Of a DNA stretch of 64,000 bases, positions 1 to 12,837 are shown piece by piece. How positions within the stretch are numbered: the first letter of the stretch is position 1; each line of letters begins with the position of its first letter. The position numbers were made by a program, and so were the translations under genes. The notes beneath the pieces were generated by a model. It was not told the DNA's origin. It did no database searches and saw only the letters and a list, made by a program, of their open reading frames with translations. The stretch covers positions 84,741,574 to 84,805,573 of the forward strand of contig NC_087063.1 in NCBI RefSeq assembly GCF_963678635.1, in the 5' to 3' direction. The DNA comes from Symsagittifera roscoffensis. Lineage: Eukaryota; Xenacoelomorpha; Acoela; Convolutidae.

Positions 1-3000
1 AAGTAGTGCGCGCTCTATTTTCCTGACTTTGATTATCTTAGGGATTGAAGCGTGGCAATGAATTACCATCAAGTAGTGCGCGCCCTATTTTCCTGACTTT
101 AATTATCTCATGGATTGAAGTGTGGCAATGAATTACCATCAAGTAGTGCGCGCTCTATTTTCCTGACTTTGATTATCTCATGGATTGAAGCGTGGCAATG
201 AATTACCATCAAGTAGTGCGCGCTCTATTTTCCTGACTTTGATTATCTCATGGATTGAAGCGTGGCAATGAATTACCATCAAGTAGTGCGCGCTCTATTT
301 TCCTGACTTTGATTATCTCATGGATTGAAGCGTGGCAATGAATTACCATCAAGTAGTGCGCGCTCTATTTTCCTGACTTTGATTATCTCATGGATTGAAG
401 CGTGGCAATGAATTACCATCAAGTAGTGCGCGCTCTATTTTCCTGACTTTGATTATCTCATGGATTGAAGCGTGGCAATGAATTACCATCAAGTAGTGCG
501 CGCTCTATTTTCCTGACTTTGATTATCTTAGGGATTGAAGCGTGGCAATGAATTACCATCAAGTAGTGCGCGCTCTATTTTCCTGACTTTGATTATCTCA
601 TGGATTGAAGCGTGGCAATGAATTACCATCAAGTAGTGCGCGCTCTATTTTCCTGACTTTGATTATCTTAGAGATTGAAGCGTGGCAATGAATTACCATC
701 AAGTAGTGCGCGCTCTATTTTCCTGACTTTGATTATCTCATGGATTCAAGCGTGGCAATGAATTACCATCAAGTAGTGCGCGCTCTATTTTCCTGACTTT
801 GATTATCTCATGGATTGAAGCGTGGCAATGAATTACCATCAAGTAGTGCGCGCTCTATTTTCCTGACTTTGATTATCTCATGGATTGAAGCGTGGCAATG
901 AATTACCATCAAGTAGTGCGCGCTCTATTTTCCTGACTTTGATTATCTTAGGGATTGAAGCGTGGCAATGAATTACCATCAAGTAGTGCGCGCCCTATTT
1001 TCCTGACTTTGATTATCTCATGGATTGAAGTGTGGCAATGAATTACCATCAAGTAGTGCGCGCTCTATTTTCCTGACTTTGATTATCTCATGGATTGAAG
1101 CGTGGCAATGAATTACCATCAAGTAGTGCGCGCTCTATTTTCCTGACTTTGATTATCTCATGGATTGAAGCGTGGCAATGAATTACCATCAAGTAGTGCG
1201 CGCTCTATTTTCCTGACTTTGATTATCTCATGGCTTGAAGCGTGGCAATGAATTACCATCAAGTAGTGCGCGCTCTATTTTCCTGACTTTGATTATCTCA
1301 TGGATTGAAGCGTGGCAATGAATTACCATCAAGTAGTGCGCGCTCTATTTTCCTGACTTTGATTATCTCATGGATTGAAGCGTGGCAATGAATTACCATC
1401 AAGTAGTGCGCGCTCTATTTTCCTGACTTTGATTATCTTAGGGATTGAAGCGTGGCAATGAATTACCATCAAGTAGTGCGCGCTCTATTTTCCTGACTTT
1501 GATTATCTCATGGATTGAAGCGTGGCAATGAATTACCATCAAGTAGTGCGCGCTCTATTTTCCTGACTTTGATTATCTTAGAGATTGAAGCGTGGCAATG
1601 AATTACCATCAAGTAGTGCGCGCTCTATTTTCCTGACTTTGATTATCTCATGGATTGAAGCGTGGCAATGAATTACCATCAAGTAGTGCGCGCTCTATTT
1701 TCCTGACTTTGATTATCTTAGGGATTGAAGCGTGGCAATGAATTACCATCAAGTAGTGCGCGCTCTATTTTCCTGACTTTGATTATCTCATGGATTGAAG
1801 CGTGGCAATGAATTACCATCAAGTAGTGCGCGCTCTATTTTCCTGACTTTGATTATCTCATGGATTGAAGCGTGGCAATGAATTACCATCAAATAGTGCG
1901 CGCTCTTTTTTCCTGACTTTGATTATCTCATGGATTGAAGCGTTGCAATGAATTACCATCAAGTAGTGCGCGCTCTATTTTCCTGACTTTGATTATCTTA
2001 GGGATTGAAGCGTGGCAATGAATTACCATCAAGTAGTGCGCGCTCTATTTTCCTGACTTTGATTATCTCATGGATTGAAGTGTGGCAATGAATTACCATC
2101 AAGTAGTGCGCGCTCTATTTTCCTGACTTTGATTATCTCATGGATTGAAGCGTGGCAATGAATTACCATCAAGTAGTGCGCGCTCTATTTTCCTGACTTT
2201 GATTATCTCATGGATTGAAGCGTGGCAATGAATTACCATCAAGTAGTGCGCGCTCTATTTTCCTGACTTTGATTATCTTAGAGATTGAAGCGTGGCAATG
2301 AATTACCATCAAGTAGTGCGCGCTCTATTTTCCTGACTTTGATTATCTCATGGATTGAAGCGTGGCAATGAATTACCATCAAGTAGTGCGCGCTCTATTT
2401 TCCTGACTTTGATTATCTTAGGGATTGAAGCGTGGCAATGAATTACCATCAAGTAGTGCGCGCTCTATTTTCCTGACTTTGATTATCTCATGGATTGAAG
2501 CGTGGCAATGAATTACCATCAAGTAGTGCGCGCTCTATTTTCCTGACTTTGATTATCTCATGGATTGAAGCGTGGCAATGAATTACCATCAAGTAGTGCG
2601 CGCTCTTTTTTCCTGACTTTGATTATCTCATGGATTGAAGCGTGGCAATGAATTACCATCAAGTAGTGCGCGCTCTATTTTCCTGACTTTGATTATCTTA
2701 GGGATTGAAGCGTGGCAATGAATTACCATCAAGTAGTGCGCGCTCTATTTTCCTGACTTTGATTATCTCATGGATTGAAGTGTGGCAATGAATTACTATC
2801 AAGTAGTGCGCGCTCTATTTTCCTGACTTTGATTATCTCATGGATTGAAGCGTGGCAATGAATTACCATCAAGTAGTGCGCGCTCTATTTACCTGACTTT
2901 GATTATCTCATGGATTGAAGCGTGGCAATGAATTACCATCAAGTAGTGCGCGCTCTATTTTCCTGACTTTGATTATCTCATGGATTGAAGCGTGGCAATG

Positions 3001-3565
3001 AATTACCATCAAGTAGTGCGCGCTCTATTTTCCTGACTTTGATTATCTCATGGATTGAAGCGTGGCAATGAATTACCATCAAGTAGTGCGCGCTCTATTT
3101 TCCTGACTTTGATTATCTCATGGATTGAAGCGTGGCAATGAATTACCATCAAGTAGTGCGCGCTCTATTTTCCTGACTTTGATTATCTCATGGATTGAAG
3201 CGTGGCAATGAATTACCATCAAGTAGTGCGCGCTCTATTTTCCTGACTTTGATTATCTCATGGATTGAAGCGTGGCAATGAATTACCTTCAAGTAGTGCG
3301 CGCTCTATTTTCCTGACTTTGATTATCTCATGGATAGAAGCGTGGCAATGAATTACCATCAAGTAGTGCGCGCTCTATTTTCCTGACTTTGATTATCTCA
3401 TGGATTGAAGCGTGGCAATGAATTACCATCAAGTAGTGCGCGCTCTATTTTCCTGACTTTGATTATCTCATGGATTGAAGCGTGGCAATGAATTACCATC
3501 AAGTAGTGCGCGCTCTATTTTCCTGACTTTGATTATCTCATGGATTGAAGCGTGGCAATGAATTA
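1..3565. repeat. 70-bp tandem satellite, about 51 copies
   Basis: The monomer starts AAGTAGTGCG and ends AATTACCATC, and recurs every 70 bases from the window edge, so the array extends to the left. There are 50 full copies plus 65 bases of a 51st, which breaks into unique sequence at 3566. Copies are nearly identical. The main variable block is TCATGG (most copies), TTAGGG or TTAGAG. Linked variants such as CGCCCT and TGTGGC mark particular copies and repeat at fixed distances, which shows higher-order units. No coding frame is sustained. Centromeric, subtelomeric or simple interstitial satellite are all possible. Confidence 0.97.
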
Positions 3566-4399
3566 AATCTTTTCAATCGCAATCTGGATTACAAAAAATT
3601 TCTGTTTCAAGAAAAATTACCCCGATTTTCAGACCCCAATTTGATGGCATTGAACTCGAATTTAATGGAACCTATTTTAATTTATTAGTATTTTAACGTT
3701 GTTTGGCTTTTATTAACTCTCAATTTGCATGTTTCTAGATAGTGAAATCCCTTTTGCTAAGTTAATGAACTGGAAATTTAGAAAATGACAAGCATCAGTT
3801 CCGAAATTCTCGATTTAAAGGGTTGTTGTCCTACTTGCACAGCAACCAACTTCCCTTGAAATTGTTTGGCGTGGCCTTTGCTATGCTTTAAATTGATTTA
3901 ACAACTGATTTTCGAAGATCGTGTTTGCATCAGAAGATCTGAAATGCTTCTTCCTTCAAACAAGATCTGCTAATCGGTTTTCATCTCGTCAATGTTTTAC
4001 GGCTTCATTTGTCAGACCAGGCAAGTTGTCTATCAGTTGAATGAAAAGATTAAAGTGAAGTTTAAATGAAAAGATCATGTTACGGCTTCCAGTAGCATGG
4101 CTATCGTGCTAAGATCTTGCATGAGATTCGCATATGATGTTGCTTGATTTTACATGTAAGCTTGCCACGATCGGAACCATATGGACAGATTCTGAACATT
4201 CAAATTAAATAAATGCACTCAAATAAATAAACTATAAATATTTATAATTAAATAACGCTTAGCATCTGGGCTACACATTATAATTGCCATTTAATTTTTC
4301 AGCTGAAAAGCATTCCTCGAACATTCATCGCATTCTTGCCTTTTCTCGTGCTATTCTGGCATTCAAAAAAGAACTCTGAGTCCGCAAACGACGAGCACT
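3566..4399. other. unique AT-rich DNA, 3' flank of MCEE
   Basis: No ORF, RNA gene or repeat is recognised. It lies between the satellite and the MCEE stop codon, so it should hold the MCEE 3' UTR. An ATTAAA-type poly(A) signal can be read on the minus strand near 4293, but this is weak evidence on its own. Confidence 0.5.
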
Positions 4400-5530
4400 C
4401 TATTTCTGTTGAAGTTCCAACAACACACCATTGCAGTCGTTGGGATGGAGAAAAATGACAGGCTTTCCATGGGCTCCAATCTTGGTAGTTTTCGTCAAAG
4501 TTCTCACTTTGTGTTCTCCCAACTGCTCCACTGCCTTTTCGATATCGTCCACATCTATGCAGATGTGATGCAAGCCTCCTGATTGGTTCTTCTCCAGGAA
4601 CGATTTGATTGGACTATTTTCACCTAATGGCGTGATCAGTTCTACTTTGGTATCTCCTGTAAATAAGAATAAAATCTGATCCAGTCCCAAGAGCGAAAAT
4701 ATAAAACCCGAAAAACGTTTTTGAAAAACTAGACACCGATGAAAAGAAAACTTAACATTTACCTATTTTTATATAATTTTCAACAGGCGGAGTTAAATTT
4801 TTCGAGGTGTGGGGTGGATTATTAAAAACATCAATAAATCAATAACTTAGTCGACTTTCTTGGGTCGACTGAAAACAATTTCCGAACTATCCCGAATCGC
4901 CGAAACTTTCTGCGCTATTCGTTTCAGGAGAGCTCAAAAAATTGTTTTTACTCGACCTTTAAAAAAGGTAAAAAAAACTATGATAATGTTTTGATAACCC
5001 ACCCCAATTGAGGCAAACATTTATGCGCCGCAGAAAAACGCTTTGCAAAAACATTGGTATTTTAAAGTATTACCAAGGTAAGAGAGCAAGTGTTGAATAT
5101 AATCCGCCCTGGTTCACAGATTAAAATCTCCCAATAAATTAGCCCCTCATTCTGAAACTTTTATTTTACGCAAAAACATGCGGACTTAATGCTGAATCCA
5201 AAAGCAGCTAGCCGCAAAAAATAGCCGGAATTCTTTTGGCGAAAACTGTGCAGCAGTCTTGCCTCCGACATGGATGAAAACAGTGGAGACTCCGTGATTC
5301 GGCTGCTGCTCTATGGGACTGCAGCTGGCATTGAGAACCTCTTCGTAGAACTTGACTGACTTCTCCATGTCAGGCACCGCAATGGCCACGTGGTTCAACT
5401 TGCCCAAACTAAACAGAGGGGGGAGTTTAGACTCAGAAGAAGACATCCTTGCTACTACCCGATTCTGACGACAAGGAGCAAAAATGAGAAGTCTCTTCAG
5501 GCATTGTTGAGTGTGAATCAACTTGCCCAT
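4400..5530 (-). CDS. MCEE: methylmalonyl-CoA epimerase, mitochondrial (two coding exons)
   Basis: Interconverts the R and S forms of methylmalonyl-CoA in the mitochondrial propionate/odd-chain degradation pathway. Coding exons on the minus strand are 5530-5263 and 4656-4400; joined they give 174 residues plus stop, close to the human length. The N-terminus is basic with few acidic residues (MGKLIHTQQCLKRLLIF), fitting a mitochondrial presequence. The vicinal-oxygen-chelate fold follows: KLNHVAIAVPDMEKS in exon 1, then KVELITPLGE, GLHHICIDVDDIEKA and IGAHGKPVIFLHP in exon 2, ending VLLELQQK. Metal ligands expected for the family are visible: His of KLNHVA, Glu of KVEL, second His of LHHICI, Glu of LLEL. 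The first ATG follows an in-frame stop with a possible splice acceptor, so a 5' UTR exon may exist. The copy looks intact. Confidence 0.93.
4657..5262 (-). other. MCEE intron, GC-AG type
   Basis: On the minus strand the exon ends GGAG and the intron starts GCAAGA (5262 downward); it ends TTTACAG at 4657. Both ends are phase 1, restoring a Gly codon and continuous epimerase homology. The nearby GT at 5273 would leave the wrong phase. The intron is 606 bases and is otherwise featureless. Confidence 0.75.
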
Positions 5531-6304
5531 CGTTCTAATCTAAAAAAAAACACTAAAACTAAATTCCTTGGAAACAATTTCTCAGACTTTTATTAGACAA
5601 AATTAGTAGGTCAGATAAAAGGGACACCATCGTCTTAAATTGACCCGGGCGACTGTTTGCAGGATTGAGAATGTAAATATACATTAAGCAGATTCACCAC
5701 AGCGGCAAAGCCAACCTTCGAATTATTCGAGATGAAGCGGAAACATAGCGTTGTTAATTAGCAGCCAAAAATGAGACGGAAGCAACTACATCTACAAAAA
5801 TTCCATTAACTTGTCTTGAATGATTTTCATTTTGAGAAAAATATGTCATGGAACACAATCACCACCAAAAATAGCATTCAAAATTACTAATAGAGCAACA
5901 ACGAAGCCGAAAATACTTCGGTAGACGGCGGTTGATGTCATAAAAATTTTGACCCAAAAATTTTAAAACTTTTTATACAATTTATTCTTTGAAAAATTTA
6001 AAACAAAAGATTACAATCTATTTTTGCATTTTTAACGACGCGAATGAGGCAAGTAAAACGATAAAACATAAGGGGAGCCTATTTAAGCAAAAAAATAACA
6101 AAAATAAATAGAAGATATTGAAACAAAATCAAAATTAGTAAAATTACTTAACGGCTTTCAATCATAATTGCATAATTAAAATGCTTAAATATGAAAAAAA
6201 TGATGCTTTAAGGAAAATTTCCGTTTTGAAGAAAAAACTGACAAAAAGTAGAAAAATGATCGTCCGACAATAGTTCACGTTTTCAAAAATAATCAGTTAA
6301 ATCT

Positions 6305-6368
6305 ATCAAAAAAATAAGATCTGACAGGGACTCGAACCCTAGACCTTGCTCCAAAGGCGCGTGCTTTA
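6305..6368 (-). repeat. tRNA-like module (SINE head or tRNA pseudogene)
   Basis: Read on the minus strand it has a D-arm-like TTGGTATAAAGG (A box) and a T-arm-like GGGTTCGAGTCCC (B box) at tRNA spacing, with a CTTTGGA anticodon-like loop. The acceptor stem does not pair well. This suggests a tRNA-derived repeat, not a working tRNA. Confidence 0.5.
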
Positions 6369-6469
6369 CCTTTATACCAAGTGGAAAGTGCCCTGAATGG
6401 TGATGAGGCTCAATATAAAAAAAAGTTATACATAGATACAGAAATACATGGTGATAAAAATAAACAAGC

Positions 6470-6540
6470 TCCGGCCGGGAATCAAACCCGAGACCTGTCT
6501 CCTGAACACTCGATTACAAGTCACTTGCTTACGCAATTGA
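6470..6540 (-). repeat. second tRNA-like module
   Basis: Minus strand reads AATTGCGTAAGCAAGTGAC, then a TTGTAAT loop, then GGTTTGATTCCCGG (B box). It lies about 100 bases from the previous module in the same orientation. It is probably the head of a tRNA-derived repeat. Confidence 0.45.
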
Positions 6541-6999
6541 AAGAATGGATAATCAAAAATTTTTACGCCATAAAACTGGCGTTAACAGATTTTTAAAAAA
6601 TTAAATGAATGTTTTACAAAAATCATATTAGGACAAGGCGCAAGTGTTTCTACGCTGTAATACAGGCACTTACACATTTTTCATATAATTGTAACCAGAG
6701 ATAATCATTTATTGTAACCCAGAAACGTAACAATTTAGGACAAAGCCAATCATCACTGTCTTCGAAATAGAAGAGAATGCCAGAAAAAGGAACAAAACTC
6801 AAAAATAACTTCGCAAAATAGTGTACAAGAAAGAATTTCAAATAATCAAATATTGAAAAAACACAGTAAAACATCTTGAAACGCAATTAATTACCTGTAA
6901 CATAACCATCTTAGATTGAAATAATTGTGAATTAAAAGGATAAAACTAAAAAAATCAAAAGCAAATTCTTCGCTGTAGCAACTAAGCCGACAAAACATA

Positions 7000-7435
7000 G
7001 CCAAGAGACAATTGGAAAAGGGTCAAGCAACGCAATGAAACAGAAAAAACTTACTCGTACTGAAAAAGCTTCAATTTTCGAAATTCAAAGAAAAAATATG
7101 ACCCTAAAGTTCTTTGAATTGCAAGAAGAATCAATGATTGGCACTTTTGTGTTAAAACTAACACAAATTAAGAAGACTGGATCAATAGGTAAACTTTTTA
7201 TTCCGCTGGAAAATGTGCAAAGTAAAATCCACTTTCGAAACAAGAAGTTGTTCAAGGTTTTCCCTACCTTTAGGCTTTTGCTGTTTGATAGTGGAGTTTG
7301 CCTTCCTTAAACTGAGATCAAAAGTCAAACTGCAAAAAATCAATCATGAGCGCGAACAATTTTTAAGACTTTTCCTGAAAAAAAATAAACAAAAAAATTC
7401 ACCACGCCCTATATAAGAGTATTCACTACGTTCAT
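7000..7435 (+). repeat. dispersed repeat family B, copy 1
   Basis: About 430 bases with ordered landmarks shared by about ten other copies in the window: GCCAAGAGACAATTGGAA, CTGGATCAATAGGTAAA, GTTTGATAGTGGAGTTTGCC, then CTATATAAGAGTATTCACTACGTTCAT. Short ORFs in it have no counterpart in other copies, so they are not treated as genes. Confidence 0.7.
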
Positions 7436-8680
7436 GAATCTAAACAATAGCCAGACAAATACTTTTTATGACCCAGAATTTTTTGTTTCCAAAAACCAGG
7501 TCCAGACTAGATTCAAACAAATAACCTTTGTCATCCGAAGTATGAACGTTACCTCAACACTAAAAAGTCCGAATGGCTACCACGAACTTGATAGACTAAT
7601 AGAGTGATTCAGCAATTGTGCTAAACTATTAGTTTCCAACCAGAAGGTCAATATTCCGATTTGATAATACTGGATAATCGTAAGCCTCATTTACAGACCA
7701 ACGGCCTAGTTTGAAGCTTAAAAAACCTTCGAAATGTTTTAAACTGTAAAGCACAACACCGTACGCAGCCAAATAACGCGGCGTTTCAAACTGAATTGAG
7801 GCAACGCAACTTTCCCGCATAAATTACATCATTTGACTTTCCTTTATAAGTACCCAAACCGAACAAACGGAATCAGGTGTATAAAATGGTAAGCTAAGAT
7901 TCGACTTTGTAACATCTGTACATTTTTATTAGATGCTATATCTGTAAAAAAGGGGTTGATTATGGTTTGGAAGCCGATTTTTTTATTTGAAACCACTGCT
8001 AAAAATCTGTTATTTTAAGTTGTGAAACCAATAGCTCAAACGATAACGTAAAACTTATCTGAAAAAATGAAAGATCAAAAAATAAAAATCATCAATTGTT
8101 TTAGAAACGGACTTTTTCCAGTTTGAAAAAGAAAACAGGTCCAGTCAGTTTCGAAAACAGCACCTTTGGCGTCCCAGGCGTATTCTTTAGCTCTATACTA
8201 CGTGTGCAGGAGACGCTCAGAAATTTGAAATTATTATGAGCCAAAAACACCAGGAATTCAAGTGATTCTGTCAAACTAGTTGTTAACCCGAAAAAGCGTA
8301 ATAATTGAAAACTACTTTTTGGAAGTTTAATCCTGAAACCAATAATTTAATTTATTATTAACGTCTACAATGTCTTAATCAAAAAATGATGGCTTGGTTA
8401 AACGAGTACCTGATTCTCAATGACCCATTCGAACTCTTTATCTCAGAATTGGTAGTGTCGTTTCGCAAGAAAAAAAAGGAAACACCCATCAAATGGTTCA
8501 ATATGTGATAACTTGGTCTTTTTCCAAGTCTTTAACGGTTTTTCGTCAAAAAATAGCGAGTAGCCGCTTATGCAGAGAAGATGCCCACAACTTGTTCTTT
8601 TGATTGAACCCTTATTCTCAGATTAATAAATCTGCTCCTATACAACACTTTAGGGCAATTTCATTTGCCAAGTCTCAATT
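7436..8680. other. non-coding interval
   Basis: No ORF with family resemblance, no RNA gene and no clear repeat boundary seen. It ends at the 5' LTR of the element at 8681. Confidence 0.4.
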
Positions 8681-9090
8681 TGAGTTAGGTTTGAGGTGTA
8701 ACTCATAGAGCAATTTTGGATAGGGTACACCGTCTGCTCGTCACGCTATCTTATTTTCGACCGGATAGATTCGTGCAACTTCTTACTCTAATACCGATCC
8801 TAATCTTACTCTTATATCTACTAGTCTCAGGGTGTTTAACTAGTCTCTGCTAGGCTCAATAGATCTAGAGTATACTGGCTTATTGCGATTGCTAAAGTTC
8901 TCTTGGAGAGGTAACTAATTTCTAAGTTAAAATCAAATCTCTCTGGTGCTGAAATTTTAAGTAATTTCAGCACTTACAAATAAAAGGATTGTTTGTTAGA
9001 TGGATCGTGATTGGTTAATATTAAATATTTTATAGAGATAAAATATCCAATAAATAACCAAAGAATAAATATAGTTTATATCTGGTTCCA
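8681..9090 (-). repeat. LTR, left copy
   Basis: 410 bases, TG...CA ends, preceded by AATT. It matches 11403-11793 throughout except the extra 19 bases near 8826-8845. Confidence 0.88.
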
Positions 9091-11402
9091 CCCATCCGCG
9101 GTTTACAGAGTTTTGAATCTTAGATCTTCTATCTGTAATGTTGGATGGATGTTGGCCGTTGTTGTTTGACGAGCATCATTTTCTGTTTTGTTCTAGAAGA
9201 AGAAAGCTCCAGGAAGCTGGAGTCATCGATAGTAAGTTGTTAGTTATCGTTTGACAAAGACTATGACTGTCAATGAAATCAATCTGATTTCAAGTTGCTT
9301 TGCTATGATCGTTTGTTCTTGATTGGTTGTGGAGAACTGTGTTTCGATCTGGTTTGGGAATGGCGTGAAGATCGTGTTTGGAGGGGATGCCTTGTAACTC
9401 GGATCTGTACGTATACTTGGACATCGAGATGGTCATTGGTCTGATTCAATGAAGTCCTTTTGTGCGGAGTCAAATCGTACTCTAAATCCTTTATGAGCTG
9501 TGATTGTGAGCGGCATGTCAGTTGTATTTAGCCATCCTGTAGGTTGAGTGTGATGGGTTCATCTAGTCTTTGGATGCTCGTTCTTGTATTGTTCGTGATC
9601 TATGTACTGCATTTTATAATTTGCATTTTATAAAATTTTGTTAGTTCTTATTTTTTAGTTATGTTTTTGATTAATTGTTTTCGCAAAAGCGTTTTAGTTT
9701 TAGTTCAGTTATTTTTAAGAGTTACTCACACTTGAGTACCTTTTGTCAAAAATAGTGATGTAGTCACAAAGCGTGGATGTAGCTTCTGAATCGGAAAAGT
9801 ATAATTGATCATGGACTGGGTAATTTTTATTTATCGTATCTTTTAGTTTGTAGAGTGCATCTAAATCGCTGACTTCTGATTCGGAGACTGCGTTTCTACG
9901 CTTTGAAAATCTTTTTCATGTAATTTGTCTTTGCTTGCTTAAAATTTTTCTTTTTATTGTTTGATGTTTTGTGCGAATATATCCGATTGTTTGTTTATGC
10001 GGTGTAATTACAAGATCGTATGTTTCGTTATTTATTTTACACTTGTGTAGTACGATTGTTTGTTTATTTCCTAAATTGTTCAGTGACATAAGGTTTAGGA
10101 TGAGGGGTGCAAGGTTGTTATTAGTGATTTTAAAATCCTAGACTGTTAGTCCCTACGATTTTTTTGGTTAGCCTAACTTGGGTCTTTTATGTAGGGTTGG
10201 AGAGAAAAGTATATATCGATTCCGAAGAATGATTTTTACTTCCTCGTGGCTATTCTAAGTTAAGGTGTTAACTTATTTAATCTTACTTAGGGGTAGTGAT
10301 TGTGTTCAAGGGTTGGAGAATAGTAAATCGATCCACAAGGTTCAGGTATAATTAGAACACAGGTAGTTCGTTAGATACTATTTAAATTCTTACTAAGATT
10401 TAAGGTTTAGCTTGGGTCAGGTAAGAGGGGGGATTAAGTGAAGGATGAATAACCGAAGTTCTTCACTGTTTAGCTTAATTTGAATGTTTAGTGTGTTTGA
10501 AAAATTTTGATTAGTTCTGGGTCTTTTTAGAAAGGGTTGGGGTGTGAATCGACGTTTGAGGTCGTTAGACATTTTATTATTGGGTGGGGGAGAACAAAAT
10601 TGTTCTTTTTTGATCCAAGGATAGGCCTTGATGATCGGTATATAATGCTTAATGATATAAAATGGATTTAGTTTAATTTTTAATGGAGATCCAAGGGAAG
10701 CCTTGATGATCTGGTTTAAGATTGAATAAATTGAGATGAAAGAAGGATAAAAATTTAGATACGATTTTAAAGATAATTTAAATTCATTTGACAAAAATTT
10801 TAGTGTTTGATTATATTAGTGATTTAAATGTTTGCTATTATGTTTAGGTGATGAAGCGGGGGATGCCAGGATGATTTGTATGTACTAATATTTAATGATC
10901 ATTTCAACTAATTTTTATTTTTTCTTTTAATAAATATATTTTTCAGACATCTTTTTCAATTTTACTGCAGATTTAGGGGGAACGATTTGAGATGTTTTTA
11001 TAAATCGTTATTGTACAATAGTAAATAGGATTTAGCGCCTGTAGTAATCATTGAAGATGTTTCTTCAAGGGTTCTATGTTTGCAAATGAAACTCTAAATT
11101 CTTTGCTATTAAAATCCTAAATATGAAAGTTTGGTCTGGCTTTCGCTGTACGACCATGAAACTAAAGGGTAAGTTTCTTCGTAGTCGTAGATCGTCTCTT
11201 GTCCGAGATCTTCTTCCAATGCCTGGTAGTTCTATCATTGTGCGGAATAGCGGTTCTGATCTATTGAGTCGTAAAGACATTTCAATTAGGTTATTATCAT
11301 GTAACATTTTGATAATATTTTTGTCTAATTCTAATCTTATCTGTTAGTTCTAAATTAATTTGTTTTTTTAAGGTCTTGATCGAGACTTATGGTCGCACCA
11401 GA
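9091..11402 (-). other. interior of the LTR element
   Basis: AT-rich. The longest minus ORFs (10417-10794 and 11074-11307) lack recognisable Gag, protease or Pol motifs. The second is next to the proposed primer-binding site and is basic, so a Gag remnant is possible but unproven. Confidence 0.4.
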
Positions 11403-11793
11403 TGAGTTAGGTTCGAGGTGTAACTCATAGAGTAATTTCGTATAGGGCAAACCGTCTGCTCGTCACGCTATCTTATTTTCGGCCGGATAGATTCGTGCAA
11501 CTTCTTACTCTAATACCGATCCTAATCTTACTCTTATATCTACTAGTCTCTGCTAGGCTCAATAGATCTAGAGTATACTGGCTTATTGCGATTGCTAAAG
11601 TTCTCTTGGAGAGGTAACTAATTTCTAAGTTAAAATCAAATCTCTCTGGTGCTGAAATTTTAAGTAATTTCAGCACTTACAAATAAAAGGATTGTTTGTT
11701 AGATGGATCGTGATTGGTTAATATTAAATATTTTATAGAGATAAAATATCCAATGTATAACCAAAGAATAAATATAGTTTATATCTGGTTCCA
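11403..11793 (-). repeat. LTR, right copy
   Basis: 391 bases, TG...CA ends, followed by AATT. Few mismatches to the left copy, which indicates a fairly recent insertion compared with the remnants elsewhere in the window. Confidence 0.88.
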
Positions 11794-12837
11794 AATTGCC
11801 GGTTATTGACATACATGTAAAGCCGCCTATTTCTCGATTCTCATCTTCTCGACTGCGGGTCAAAATAACTCGTCTCACTAAAGTGCAATCATCTGGAACC
11901 GGGATTCGAGACTCACTCAATTACAAAGTATCTGCTGTCATTGACATGTAATAACTATATTTGGTCAATATGTCCCGAGAGTTTTGATAGTTTGGAAAGA
12001 AAAAACTTCGCCCAGATGAGCTACAAAGCCAGACTGCTAACCTAATTGAAATCTGCTTTCAAAGCCTAAATAGCAAAATGACTCAGCCTGTTCCCTCGCA
12101 AACCCATGAATCAAAAATTTTAATACACAGTTCGACTTGCTACAGCGAGAAACGGCACATTGGCCTCTTTTCTTCTGTTTCGAAGTGGGTTTCGAAAATC
12201 AGCAACACTAATTGTTATAGTTATAGACACAATCCTCATGACTTTCAGGCTTCATTGATGTCCAATGTCAATCGCAACACCGGAAATTCAGCCAAAGGTT
12301 TGGAGTTCGTAAACATGAAAAAGTGAACAGTAAAGTTTGTAGAATAGTTTATAATTTTTTTAAACCAATTTTAAGTAGATTCAAAATGAGACCACGAATA
12401 TATTTTTGTCTATAGGCAGTTTTTCACTGAAATACGGCTCGGCTCGCGTGCCATTGAGAACTGATTCCCAAAAAAAAATTTCTAAAAACATCTATTGAGT
12501 TTTCTAAGTTTTTGATTTTCAAGCTGATTTCAACCGGATATCAAAAAACAGAGTGAAACTTATGCTCTATATATATATTCGCTTAGTCTTGAATATATTG
12601 CACTTTTGTGGTCAAATTTTTTGTTCTTTTATTTTTCACTTCTGTGTTGTCCAAATGATAAGAAAAAATAGGCTATTAAAGACACAACTTGTCTCTAAAA
12701 AAGTAATTACAAGCTTGTATAGTCTTATCCTACTAAGGCCCTACTAATGCATGCCAGTTTTTTACTGGCCTAGAACTGACTCAGAATATTGTACGAGCCT
12801 TGAGTCGACACCAATGATTACTCAGTATTTATTTTGC
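11794..12837. other. non-coding interval
   Basis: No supported gene. A small ORF at 12078-12326 has no recognisable domain and ordinary AT-rich composition. Confidence 0.4.

Larger units (their letters stand above)
5531..6999. other. non-coding upstream region of MCEE
   Basis: AT-rich with no convincing ORF. It should contain the MCEE promoter and any 5' UTR exon. Two tRNA-like modules lie at 6305-6368 and 6470-6540 and are listed separately. Confidence 0.5.
8681..11793 (-). mobile_element. decayed or non-autonomous LTR retrotransposon
   Basis: Two near-identical direct repeats, 8681-9090 and 11403-11793, both start TGAGTTAGGTT and end GGTTCCA (TG...CA). They are bounded outside by a 4-bp duplication, AATT (8677-8680 and 11794-11797). 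The first repeat carries about 19 extra bases, a local duplication around ACTAGTCTC. Minus orientation is favoured: a TGGTGCGACC primer-binding-like site lies two bases inside the right LTR and a short GGATGGG purine run abuts the left LTR. The 2.3-kb interior has no RT, protease or integrase motif. Confidence 0.88.

Noticed and set aside
1-3565. CRISPR-like regular repeats, or telomeric TTAGGG
   Set aside because: Repeats are directly adjacent 70-mers without spacers, and TTAGGG occurs only as one variant block in some monomers, not as a hexamer array.
10417-10794. 125-codon minus ORF inside the LTR element as a gene
   Set aside because: Ile/Leu/Lys/Asn-rich translation without Gag or Pol motifs; kept only as part of the element interior.
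12078-12326. 82-codon plus ORF
   Set aside because: No recognisable motif, no splice sites and no conservation evidence.
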